64,000 nt of DNA from UBA6898 sp964463135 (lineage in GTDB: Bacteria; Nitrospirota; Thermodesulfovibrionia; Thermodesulfovibrionales; UBA6898). The stretch lies in NCBI GenBank assembly GCA_964463135.1, contig CAYXBA010000011.1, positions 72,821-136,820 on the forward strand, written 5' to 3'. Shown in pieces: positions 8,361 through 15,861 of the stretch (within the stretch, counting starts at the first letter, position 1; each line of letters begins with the position of its first letter). The position numbers and the translations under genes were made by a program. The notes beneath the pieces are model-generated. The model had not been told where the DNA came from and searched no databases. It saw only the letters and a program-made list of their open reading frames with translations.

Positions 8361-8919
8361 TATGCTGCGGAGAGGAATTCTTCTGCTTGGTGTTCTCCTG
8401 ATGGCCGCATGCTCCATGCCGGAGACACGGATATACAGCCTGCATCTGCCTGCGGACAACAACAAGGCCCAGACCAGGAAGCCGGCCATGATCACGCTTA
8501 AGGTGCAGTCTCCCCGGTATCTGTCGCAGCCCTACATTGCACACAGACTTTCCCCCTATCAGCTCGACATCTCCCGGTACGCGAAGTGGGATTCTGCCCC
8601 GGATGAAATGGTCCGTGAAATATTCAGGAATGCCCTGGCGGCCCAGTATGACAATGTGCGGGCCTCGAACTATGTTGCCGAGGGTTCGCTTCTACTGAAC
8701 ATCAATCTGAAGCGGTTCGAACAGGTTAACGGATCATACGCTGAACTGGCGTTCGATGCGGTGCTCTATTCTGCAGAGGGCAGGGAGTTATACCGTATAG
8801 AAGAGCAGAAGAGGGTTGAGATCGACACGAAGGACACTGCAGGTGTTGCAAAGGGCCTAAGCGCTGCGCTGAATGACGCGGTCAAGGAAGTCCTGGCAGG
8901 ACTGGCAACAAAGATCTGA
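8353..8919 (+). CDS. ABC-transport auxiliary lipoprotein (PqiC/YmbA-like)
   Basis: The 188-aa lipoprotein has a basic start, a hydrophobic core and lipobox LMAAC, so the mature protein begins with a lipidated cysteine near residue 20. The mature domain has the ABC_trans_aux (DUF330) pattern also seen in PqiC: a VQSPRYLSQPYIAHRL-type segment, then W-x-x-x-PxxMV and conserved C-terminal strands. Such proteins are outer-membrane lipoproteins that partner MCE systems. The frame begins at GTG 8353, overlapping the mlaD stop; an ATG at 8362 would give a signal peptide 3 residues shorter and is equally plausible. It is the last gene of the operon. Confidence 0.85.
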   Translation: MSNMLRRGILLLGVLLMAACSMPETRIYSLHLPADNNKAQTRKPAMITLKVQSPRYLSQPYIAHRLSPYQLDISRYAKWDSAPDEMVREIFRNALAAQYDNVRASNYVAEGSLLLNINLKRFEQVNGSYAELAFDAVLYSAEGRELYRIEEQKRVEIDTKDTAGVAKGLSAALNDAVKEVLAGLATKI

Positions 8920-9128
8920 CCTGGCAGTCGTACGAAAGTCTGCAGTTAATTGATCAGAATCTATCTTATCGCTACCAATCGTAAAGGCAGCCGGAACAAT
9001 TGTAGCCAGTCGGCCCCGAATGGTCGCTTTTTCCATGCCAGTTTTAGCTTTTGTGGCGCGTCGGCTGATGTACCTCGTTCTTCTTTTTGCTTAACTTCCG
9101 TATTAATCCATAATTCAGGAGAAAAAGT

Positions 9129-9983
9129 ATGCACTTAGGATTCATTGGACTGGGACACCTTGGCAAGGCAATTGCCGGAAGACTTTTGGATTGTGGCCAT
9201 ACACTGACTGTCTGGAACAGAACGCCTTCTAAAGCTGCCGGTATGAATGTCCGCGTTGCAGCCACTCCGGCTTCAGTAATGACCGAGGCTGACATTGTCT
9301 TCTTATGTTTGTTTGACAGCAATGCGGTCCGGTCGATGCTGACCCAGAAAGACGGGCTTCTGTCAGGAGCAGCTTCCGAAAAAATTATTGTGGACCTGTC
9401 TACTAATCATTTCAGGGATGTGCTTGATTTCCATGATCTGTGCAATAAAGCAGGGGTTGTGTATCTCGAAGCTCCGGTATTGGGCAGTGTGGTGCCAGCA
9501 TCGCAAGGTGCTCTTACGGTTTTGGTCAGCGCTGCAAAAGAGGGTTATGAAAAGGTCAAACCGGTATTTGAAAATATCGGAAAGAATATCTTCTATCTCG
9601 GTGAGCCGGCGCGTGCCACAAAGATGAAACTCATCAACAATCTTGCATTGGGTTCATTCATGGCAACCATCGCGGAAGCCTTGTCTCTCGGTGAAAATGT
9701 AGGCATTGAGAAGAAAGACATTCTCGAAATATTATCCGTGGGTGGCGGCAACTCTTTGGTGCTGAATGCCAAGAAAGCAAAGTTGCTGGAAGAGGAGTTC
9801 TCAACTCATTTCTCAAGTGCCCTGATCTACAAGGATCTTCACTGTCTCCAGGACCTGGCGTATGAACAGAAGAAGACGCTTTTTACAGGGTCTGTAATTA
9901 AAGAACTTTATGCCAGGACATTTGAAAGGGGCATAGCGCATGAGGACTTTTCAGCGATCTACAAATTATTCAAGACCGACTAA
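9129..9983 (+). CDS. NAD(P)-dependent beta-hydroxyacid dehydrogenase family oxidoreductase
   Basis: The 284-aa protein is a 3-hydroxyisobutyrate dehydrogenase/GLYR1-type reductase. It has an N-terminal Rossmann motif GFIGLGHLGKAIAG (residues 4-17), the substrate motif EAPVLGSVVPASQGAL near residue 117, and KMKLINN with the catalytic lysine near residue 170. The rest is an all-helical C-terminal domain. The substrate motif is closer to glyoxylate/succinic-semialdehyde reductases than to 3-hydroxyisobutyrate dehydrogenases, but the substrate is not certain. NADPH versus NADH preference cannot be decided (the beta2 end reads WNRTPSK, often seen with NADPH). The ATG at 9129 has AGGAG upstream. 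The 209-base gap before it holds no recognisable feature. Confidence 0.88.
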   Translation: MHLGFIGLGHLGKAIAGRLLDCGHTLTVWNRTPSKAAGMNVRVAATPASVMTEADIVFLCLFDSNAVRSMLTQKDGLLSGAASEKIIVDLSTNHFRDVLDFHDLCNKAGVVYLEAPVLGSVVPASQGALTVLVSAAKEGYEKVKPVFENIGKNIFYLGEPARATKMKLINNLALGSFMATIAEALSLGENVGIEKKDILEILSVGGGNSLVLNAKKAKLLEEEFSTHFSSALIYKDLHCLQDLAYEQKKTLFTGSVIKELYARTFERGIAHEDFSAIYKLFKTD

Positions 9984-10005
9984 CGTCGTGGTATGATGAT
10001 ACGCA

Positions 10006-11676
10006 ATGCAGCTTTTTTATGTCAGAGAACGGATCGATTACATTGTCGCCGACAACGACATGCAGTGCCCGGTCTGTTTCCTCCCGCCTGAGAAGGACCA
10101 ACTTGAAAACAAGAAGATAACTACGGACAGGCTTTATTTTGTTTCAGACCCGATGCTGCAGAATATCGTCGCGTTTTTAAGAAAAATAAACAAGACAGAC
10201 GCAATTTCATTGGCCTCCGCAGAAAGCAAGAAGGAGATATTTGGCCAGCCGCAGTTTCCTCTGCATATCAATGACAGGCGCGACAACCTTGAGCCTCTTC
10301 CTTACCCTCAGGAAAAGATCGAAGCACTAAAAAAGAAGGAAAAGATAAGGGCAGCGATACTTGTCGGCAATGATGAGCATCCCATTAATTCGGATCATCT
10401 GGCAGCCGAACTGGATATGCTGCATCGGAAACTCTCTGCAATATTCCCGTGCGTAGAAATGGACGTTTATTGCCATCGCCTGCCAAGGGACTTCACTGCA
10501 TATCTTTCTGTTAATGCGGTGACAAATATCTATCAGATGCCTGCAGGTCTGCATATGCTGATGCAGTATGATCTGTATGCAGACCTTACCAACATTCGGG
10601 AAAGCTCCGGTTTTCGGGAAGCTCTCGACTCTCTTATTGATGTCCTCAATCTCCCTGCACAGGCCGATGAAAGTTATTGTGAATGCAGACCGCCTGAAGA
10701 CCTTGTCTCGGTGATAATTCCTACCTATAACAGGTCCGGTTTCCTGAAACAGGCTGTCGAAAGTGTGCTCAACCAGACATACAAAAATCTGGAACTGCTT
10801 ATTGTGGACGACGGTTCTCCTGATGATACAAGAACGATCATCGAACAGTATGCAGCACAGGACACGAGGGTCAGATATCTGGAACAGAAAAACAGCGGTG
10901 TCTCGGTGGCCCGCAACAGGGGCATTTCTGATTCAAACGGAGAATACCTTCTCTTTCTGGACGACGATGATATGCTCCTGCCGCATGCCGTGCAAAAGAT
11001 GCACTCTTATATTAAGCGACAGCCTGCGGATCTGAAGCTGGTTTACGGCGATGCCTTTCTTTATCATCAGAACGAGAACAGAAACGTGCTGACTGATCTT
11101 CCGTCTGTCGGGGACAAGCCAGGACTGTACTATCAATTCTTAAAGGGGAACCCGATCTTGTCAGTCTTTGTGCTGGTCGAAAAGAAGGCAGTCCTTGAAG
11201 CAGGCATGTTCGATCCGCGTTTCATCTGCGGTCAGGATTTTGATCTATGGATGAAGATCATCCTCAGCCACAGGATCGCAAAACTGAGGATACCGGTTGC
11301 ATTCTACCGCGTGCATGGCGCGCAGAGGGTAAGCAACATAGCTCGGGTGCGGTATTATTGCGACTGTGTTGCATTGAAGATGCTGCAGGATATAAGCCCG
11401 GCGGACCTTTTTCCCGGGAAGACGGATAAGGAAGAACTTGCCGAAGAACTTGAGGCCCTTGCCAGGTCAGTCCTCAAGACAGATACCGCGTATCCGCATC
11501 TCGATACGGCGCTTGAGATCGTGAGGCTTGCCCAAAAAGAGCATCTAACAGAGAAAAGGCAGGAATATATTGCATATCTCGAAAGGGAGATCCCGGCGAT
11601 CCTCAAAAAGAGCTTTAATACTGAACTGCGCGCTACGGGCGGTCTTCCGGCAATAGAGCGGGTCCTCGGAGAGTGA
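10006..11676 (+). CDS. Family 2 glycosyltransferase with long N-terminal extension
   Basis: The 556-aa protein has a canonical GT2 GT-A domain starting at about residue 235 (SVIIPTYNRSGFLKQAVESV). The nucleotide-binding VDDGSPDD and the metal-binding FLDDDDMLLP near residue 317 follow. An acceptor-side FDPRFICGQDFDLWMK segment lies near residue 405. The roughly 230 N-terminal residues and the C-terminal 120 are not recognised. The N-terminus includes CPVC (about residues 23-26), which could bind metal or be incidental. It likely adds a sugar to a surface glycan. It follows the dehydrogenase by 22 bases but no other glycan genes surround it. Confidence 0.85.
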   Translation: MQLFYVRERIDYIVADNDMQCPVCFLPPEKDQLENKKITTDRLYFVSDPMLQNIVAFLRKINKTDAISLASAESKKEIFGQPQFPLHINDRRDNLEPLPYPQEKIEALKKKEKIRAAILVGNDEHPINSDHLAAELDMLHRKLSAIFPCVEMDVYCHRLPRDFTAYLSVNAVTNIYQMPAGLHMLMQYDLYADLTNIRESSGFREALDSLIDVLNLPAQADESYCECRPPEDLVSVIIPTYNRSGFLKQAVESVLNQTYKNLELLIVDDGSPDDTRTIIEQYAAQDTRVRYLEQKNSGVSVARNRGISDSNGEYLLFLDDDDMLLPHAVQKMHSYIKRQPADLKLVYGDAFLYHQNENRNVLTDLPSVGDKPGLYYQFLKGNPILSVFVLVEKKAVLEAGMFDPRFICGQDFDLWMKIILSHRIAKLRIPVAFYRVHGAQRVSNIARVRYYCDCVALKMLQDISPADLFPGKTDKEELAEELEALARSVLKTDTAYPHLDTALEIVRLAQKEHLTEKRQEYIAYLEREIPAILKKSFNTELRATGGLPAIERVLGE

Positions 11677-11688
11677 GCGGGAGTCGAA

Positions 11689-12480
11689 TTAAGGCGTATA
11701 GTATACTGTCTTCCTGTCTTTGAAAAGATCGTTGTACTGATTCAGCTTTTTGTCCCTGGACAGGGACAGGTCAATATCCGCAGTCATCAGGACTTCTTCG
11801 TTACAACCGGCCCGCACCAGTATCTCGGCCTTTGGAGAGGTGATCTGGCTCTGGCCGATGAAGGTGAGCGCCTCGCCTTCTTTTCTCTGTTCAGTGCCGA
11901 TGCGGTTTGCAGTGACAGCATAAACCCTGTTCTCAAGACACCTGACCGGCATGGACTGCGGGCAATACGGCAGGACAAGGTTTGCAGGATGCGCGATCAC
12001 CTCCGCCCCTTTCAGGGCAAGGGTCCGTGCAGATTCCGGGAAGAACCAGTCAAAGCAGATCATAATGCCGATCTTCCCGATGGGTGTGTCCCATACCTGA
12101 AAGCCGGTATCTCCCGGCGTAAAGAAGAGGTTCTCTTCATAAAAGAGATGGGTCTTGCGGTAATTACCGATGAAGCCGTCAGGCCCGGTCAGCACTGCAG
12201 AGTTGTAGAATACGTTTCCGGCCTTTTCCGGCAGGCCTGCGACAATATACATGCCCTTCTCCTGAGAGAGGTCCGTCAGAAAATGAGTCGTCTCTCCGTC
12301 AGGAACAGACTCTGCAAGTTCAGCGACCTCATCCTTCGAAATGAACTGATATCCGGTCGCAAAAAACTCCGGAAGCACCAGGAGGTCTGCGGATATATTG
12401 CTCACCGCATGCCTGACCTTATCGAAGTTCTTCCGCTTCTCCCCGAAGGCAGTATTGAACTGATAAAACCCTGATTTCAT
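11689..12480 (-). CDS. Carbon-nitrogen hydrolase (nitrilase superfamily)
   Basis: The 263-aa protein has the full nitrilase-superfamily catalytic triad: Glu38 in LPEFFATG, Lys109 in YRKTHLF and Cys142 in GIMICFDWFFPES. It would hydrolyse an amide or nitrile. The subfamily resembles the omega-amidase/putrescine-carbamoylase branch, but the substrate is unknown. The frame could begin earlier at a TTG (12546), but MKSGFYQFNT is the expected beginning for this fold, so I use the ATG at 12480. No good ribosome binding site is visible, and the earlier start cannot be fully excluded. It is convergent with the glycosyltransferase and divergent from folE. Confidence 0.88.
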   Translation of the reverse strand: MKSGFYQFNTAFGEKRKNFDKVRHAVSNISADLLVLPEFFATGYQFISKDEVAELAESVPDGETTHFLTDLSQEKGMYIVAGLPEKAGNVFYNSAVLTGPDGFIGNYRKTHLFYEENLFFTPGDTGFQVWDTPIGKIGIMICFDWFFPESARTLALKGAEVIAHPANLVLPYCPQSMPVRCLENRVYAVTANRIGTEQRKEGEALTFIGQSQITSPKAEILVRAGCNEEVLMTADIDLSLSRDKKLNQYNDLFKDRKTVYYTP

Positions 12481-12539
12481 AGGGGTACAATAGCATTCGC
12501 GAAAGTCCCTGAACAAGCAATTGCAGAGGTTCTTCTGTT

Positions 12540-12569
12540 TTGACAACCTTTTGGAGAGCGTGCTACAAT
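12540..12569 (+). promoter_or_regulatory. Sigma70-type promoter for folE
   Basis: A consensus TTGACA at 12540-12545 and TACAAT at 12564-12569 are separated by 18 bases, in the divergent gap before folE. The predicted start of transcription is near 12576, giving a leader of about 45 bases. Confidence 0.65.
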
Positions 12570-12621
12570 TTATCGTTTTCCGAGTCTCTCAAACTACCTC
12601 CGCATTAGGGGAATACAGATC

Positions 12622-13185
12622 GTGGACCTGAAAAAGATCGAAAAGGGCGTCAGACTTATTATTGAGGGCATCGGCGAAGACCCTGACAGGCCCGGCATGA
12701 AAGGGACACCCAACAGGGTTGCCAAGATGTATGAAGAGATCTTTTCCGGCCTCTCCACACCCACTGACGAGATCCTCCAGCATATCGAGGGCGAGAGCCA
12801 CGAAGAGCTTGTTCTTCTGAAGGATATCCCCTTTTATTCGGTCTGCGAACACCATCTCCTGCCCTTTATCGGCAAGGCGCATATTGCGTACATCCCCGGT
12901 GCGGGAAGGATAGCAGGCATCGGTGAGCTTGCAAAGGCCCTGGAAGTTTTCGCAAAGAGACCCACGGTGCAGGAGCGGCTTACTGCCCAGCTTGCGGACA
13001 TGCTGATGGAGAAACTGAAACCAAAGGGCGCTATGGTGGTCATTGATGCCGAGCACCTCTGTCTTTCGATGCGCGGTCTGAAGAAATCCGGAGCGCGGAC
13101 GGTCACGTCAGCAGTAAGAGGTATCTTCAGGTCAAAGGAATCCACGCGCCAGGAACTGCTTGAACTCATTAAAAAACGGGATTAG
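12622..13185 (+). CDS. folE: GTP cyclohydrolase I
   Basis: FolE converts GTP to 7,8-dihydroneopterin triphosphate, the first step of tetrahydrofolate synthesis. The 187-aa length is standard. Zinc ligands Cys75 and His78 (SVCEHHLLPF) and Cys147 (EHLCLSMRG) are all present, as are the downstream GARTVTSA and SKESTRQE motifs. Translation starts at a GTG with TTAGGGGAA upstream. Its position just before folD and the hdr/met cluster fits a demand for folate cofactor in C1 metabolism. Confidence 0.95.
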   Translation: MDLKKIEKGVRLIIEGIGEDPDRPGMKGTPNRVAKMYEEIFSGLSTPTDEILQHIEGESHEELVLLKDIPFYSVCEHHLLPFIGKAHIAYIPGAGRIAGIGELAKALEVFAKRPTVQERLTAQLADMLMEKLKPKGAMVVIDAEHLCLSMRGLKKSGARTVTSAVRGIFRSKESTRQELLELIKKRD

Positions 13186-13228
13186 GGGCTGGGGCAAGTC
13201 AGATGGAAGAGTTCAGAAGTCTTATAAA

Positions 13229-13262
13229 TAAACTAATCACGAATAACGAATCACTATTAACT
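13229..13262. repeat. Short intergenic repeat of the ATCACGAATNACGAA type
   Basis: The folE-folD gap contains a run built from alternating ATCACG and AACGAATCAC units. The same unit type forms the larger inverted repeat at 41886-41958. It lies between the folE stop and the AGGAGG site of folD. Confidence 0.4.
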
Positions 13263-13278
13263 ACTTAGGAGGAATTCA

Positions 13279-14184
13279 ATGAGTGCAAAGATCATCAGCG
13301 GCACGGAAGTCGCCGCACAGATACGGGAAGAACTGAAGAAGGAAGTTGCAGAGATGCAGGCCAAGACAGGAGTGGTACCAGGGCTGGTCACGATACTGGT
13401 CGGCCATAATCCTGCGTCCGTCAGTTATGTCACCGCAAAGCAGAAGGCAGCGCATGAGATAGGGTTTCATTCTATCCAGGACAGCCAGCCTGAGGACATC
13501 TCAGAGGCCGACCTCCTGAAGCTGATCGAGAAGTACAACAACGACCCCAAGATCCACGGCATCCTTGTGCAGCTTCCGCTGCCCAAGCAGGTTGACGAAA
13601 AGAAGGTCCTGAATGCCATTAATCCGGACAAGGATGTTGATGCCTTCCACCCGGTCAATGTCGGCCGTCTTATGATCGGCGGCAGCGAGGTGAAGTTCCT
13701 GCCCTGCACACCTGCTGGCATACAGGAACTGATCGTGCGTTCAGGCGTTGAGACCTCGGGAGCAGAAGTGGTTGTTGTCGGCCGCTCGAACATCGTCGGC
13801 AAGCCGATCGCCAACATCATGCTCCAGAAGGGCAGGGGTGCGAACTCTACCGTCACGATCGTCCATACCGGCACCAAGAACCTCGATGTTCACTGCAAAC
13901 GTGCCGACATCCTTATCGTTGCTGCAGGTGTGCCGGGCCTTGTGAAGCCGGAGTGGATCAAGCCGGGTGCATGCGTGATCGACGTAGGCGTGAACCGCGT
14001 TGGCGAGAAGATGAGCGAGAAGACCGGAAAGATGATCCCTATCCTGAAGGGCGACGTTGATTTCGATGCAGCAAAGGAGATCGCTGGAGCGATAACCCCT
14101 GTGCCGGGCGGCGTAGGCCCCATGACGATCACGATGCTGATGAAGAACACGGTGAAATCCGCAAAGCTCGCAGCAGGTATATAG
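13279..14184 (+). CDS. folD: Bifunctional methylene-THF dehydrogenase / methenyl-THF cyclohydrolase
   Basis: The 301-aa FolD interconverts 5,10-methylene-THF and 10-formyl-THF with NADP(H). The N-terminal catalytic domain contains YVTAKQKAAHEIG with the catalytic lysine, and ILVQLPLPKQ. PDKDVDAFHP and GRLMIGG follow. The NADP-binding domain has VVVGRSNIVGKPIA, and the C-terminus ends with TPVPGGVGPMTITML. A strong AGGAGG at 13268-13273 precedes the ATG. It sits directly upstream of hdrCBA-mvhD-metVF, so it supplies methylene-THF to the MetF reductase encoded there. Confidence 0.96.
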   Translation: MSAKIISGTEVAAQIREELKKEVAEMQAKTGVVPGLVTILVGHNPASVSYVTAKQKAAHEIGFHSIQDSQPEDISEADLLKLIEKYNNDPKIHGILVQLPLPKQVDEKKVLNAINPDKDVDAFHPVNVGRLMIGGSEVKFLPCTPAGIQELIVRSGVETSGAEVVVVGRSNIVGKPIANIMLQKGRGANSTVTIVHTGTKNLDVHCKRADILIVAAGVPGLVKPEWIKPGACVIDVGVNRVGEKMSEKTGKMIPILKGDVDFDAAKEIAGAITPVPGGVGPMTITMLMKNTVKSAKLAAGI

Positions 14185-14191
14185 CAGATCA

Positions 14192-14222
14192 GGCGGGGCT
14201 TTTCGGGGCCCCGCCGCAGTCT
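14192..14222 (+). terminator. GC-rich hairpin after folD
   Basis: GGCGGGGC at 14192-14199 pairs with GCCCCGCC at 14208-14215 over an 8-base loop. The T-tract is poor, so this is a weak intrinsic terminator or attenuating hairpin before the hdr cluster. The 150-base gap beyond it is AT-rich, with a TATAAT at 14280-14285 that may mark the hdr promoter. Confidence 0.45.
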
Positions 14223-14371
14223 TTCAGACGCTTATAAATATATTAGAAAACGTTAATGGCAAAATTATAACCCGGCGATTATAATAGATTATACCCTTGG
14301 AAACATTGACGTTCCCGGCAGCGCATCTCATGTTTTTCAGGAATTACCGATGAAGGTCAAAGGAGCAAGTG

Positions 14372-14983
14372 ATGTCCACGAAGACTCTGAAATATGATAC
14401 GACAAACGCAAAATCGCTTCTGCGGGAGGTCTCGGAAAGATCATCCCAGAACCTGTCTGCGTGCTATCAGTGCCGCAGATGTGCGGCCGGCTGTCCTGTA
14501 GGTGAAGAGACAGGAGTCACCCCTGACCGGCTGATCAGAATGGTCATCCTCGGGGAGAGGGAAGAGGCGCTTAATAATCTGCTCGTCTGGCAATGCGTTG
14601 CCTGCTATACCTGCGGAACGCGCTGCCCGAACAATATCCAGACAGCCCGCATCACCGAGACGCTTAAGCAGATGTCAAAAGAGGCTCATCTCAAGCCGCT
14701 CAAACCGCGTGTTGCGGATTTCCACAGCTCTTTTATGAAGGCGACCGAACATGTGGGCCGCTTCAATGAGATCGAGGGCATGGGCATATACGAAACAAAG
14801 ACCGCGATCAATGAACTGAAGAAGGGCGATCTGCAGGCTGTTATTGAAGAGATGATGGGCCAGGCAAAACTCGGTCTGAAGATGATGAAGAAGAAGAGGA
14901 TGCATTTCAAGGTGGACAAGGTGAAGAATGTGGCAGAGGTGAAGGCCCTGTACCGCAAGGCCAAACAGGGGAAGGGGGCATGA
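14372..14983 (+). CDS. hdrC: Heterodisulfide reductase-like subunit C (ferredoxin-type)
   Basis: The 203-aa iron-sulfur protein has two [4Fe-4S] motifs, CYQCRRCAAGCP (about residues 31-42) and CVACYTCGTRCP (about 75-86), separated by the GVTPDRLIRMVILGE helix seen in HdrC. The extra 70-residue helical C-terminal tail is usual in bacterial versions. It relays electrons between HdrA and HdrB. The ATG at 14372 has AGGAGC upstream and is preferred to the GTG one codon earlier. It is the first gene of the hdrCBA-mvhD-metVF run. Bacteria without methanogen cofactors use this module for flavin-based bifurcation, not for CoM-S-S-CoB. Confidence 0.93.
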   Translation: MSTKTLKYDTTNAKSLLREVSERSSQNLSACYQCRRCAAGCPVGEETGVTPDRLIRMVILGEREEALNNLLVWQCVACYTCGTRCPNNIQTARITETLKQMSKEAHLKPLKPRVADFHSSFMKATEHVGRFNEIEGMGIYETKTAINELKKGDLQAVIEEMMGQAKLGLKMMKKKRMHFKVDKVKNVAEVKALYRKAKQGKGA

Positions 14984-14985
14984 CC

Positions 14986-15861
14986 ATGGAAATGGCATAT
15001 TATCCGGGATGTTCTCTGCACGCCTCGTCGCAGCTCTATGATATCCAGTGCAAGATGGTCTTCAGCAACTTGGGCATCGAGTTGAAAGAGATCGAGGACT
15101 GGAACTGCTGCGGTGCGACTGCTGCTGCCAAGACCGATGATTTCCTTGCCATAGCGCTCCCCGCGAGGAACCTCGGCATTGCCGATGCAACAGGCCTTTC
15201 CGAGATCGTGATACCCTGCTCCTCCTGCTACAGCAGGACCCTGATCTCGCAGCAGAGGATATCCTGCGACCCTGAGATCAGGGACGCCATTAATGCCGAG
15301 ATCGGCAAAAAAGTCGAAGGGAAGATAAAGGTCTCGAACATCCTTGAGGTGTTGAGAACAAAGGTCGATTCGGGCGAGATCGCGGCAAAGGCATCGAAGA
15401 AGCTCGCAGGGCTGAAGGCTGCCTGCTATTACGGCTGCCTGCTCACCCGTTTCCCGTGCGATGTCAAGGTGAGCGATGATGTTGAAAATCCGCAGGGCAT
15501 GGAGATCGTATGTAAGGCACTCGGCGCAGAGACCGTGGACTGGAGCTATAAGACAGACTGCTGCGGCGCTTCTGCTTCCGTGAATGATGCTGAAGAGTCA
15601 CAGCTCCTCATGTCACGCATCATGAAAGACGCAGCTGCCCGCGGCGCTAACTGCTTTATCTCGACCTGTCCGCTCTGCCAGTTCAATCTCGATGCGTATC
15701 AGGATGAGGTCGGGAAAAAATACGGCATAACAGAGAGGCTGCCGGTCTATTTCATTACAGAACTTATCGGGCTTTCGATGGGATTCGATCCCATCCAGAT
15801 GCAGGTTGACAGGCATCTGACCGATGCCATGCCTCTGTTAAAGGAGTTGAAACTGATATGA
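14986..15861 (+). CDS. hdrB: Heterodisulfide reductase-like subunit B (CCG domains)
   Basis: The 291-aa protein has two cysteine-rich CCG domains that bind the non-cubane [4Fe-4S] clusters of HdrB. The first has YYPGCSLHA near the N-terminus, NCCGATAA (about residue 44) and CSSCYSRT (about 79). The second has YYGCLLTRFP (about 148), DCCGASASV (about 194) and CPLCQFNLD (about 234). The family begins with a YYPGCS segment, so the ATG at 14986 with GGGG at suitable spacing is better than the ATG at 14980 that overlaps the hdrC stop. Without CoB/CoM its natural disulfide or other acceptor is unknown. It could simply route electrons in the MetFV complex. Confidence 0.93.
   Translation: MEMAYYPGCSLHASSQLYDIQCKMVFSNLGIELKEIEDWNCCGATAAAKTDDFLAIALPARNLGIADATGLSEIVIPCSSCYSRTLISQQRISCDPEIRDAINAEIGKKVEGKIKVSNILEVLRTKVDSGEIAAKASKKLAGLKAACYYGCLLTRFPCDVKVSDDVENPQGMEIVCKALGAETVDWSYKTDCCGASASVNDAEESQLLMSRIMKDAAARGANCFISTCPLCQFNLDAYQDEVGKKYGITERLPVYFITELIGLSMGFDPIQMQVDRHLTDAMPLLKELKLI

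Noticed and set aside
12481..12546. N-terminal extension of the nitrilase gene from TTG 12546
   Set aside because: The extra 22 residues do not resemble the family start. The fold begins at MKSGFYQF.
13186..13278. Possible riboswitch upstream of folD
   Set aside because: The gap carries only the ATCACG/AACGAATCAC repeat units and the AGGAGG site. No multi-stem riboswitch architecture is visible.
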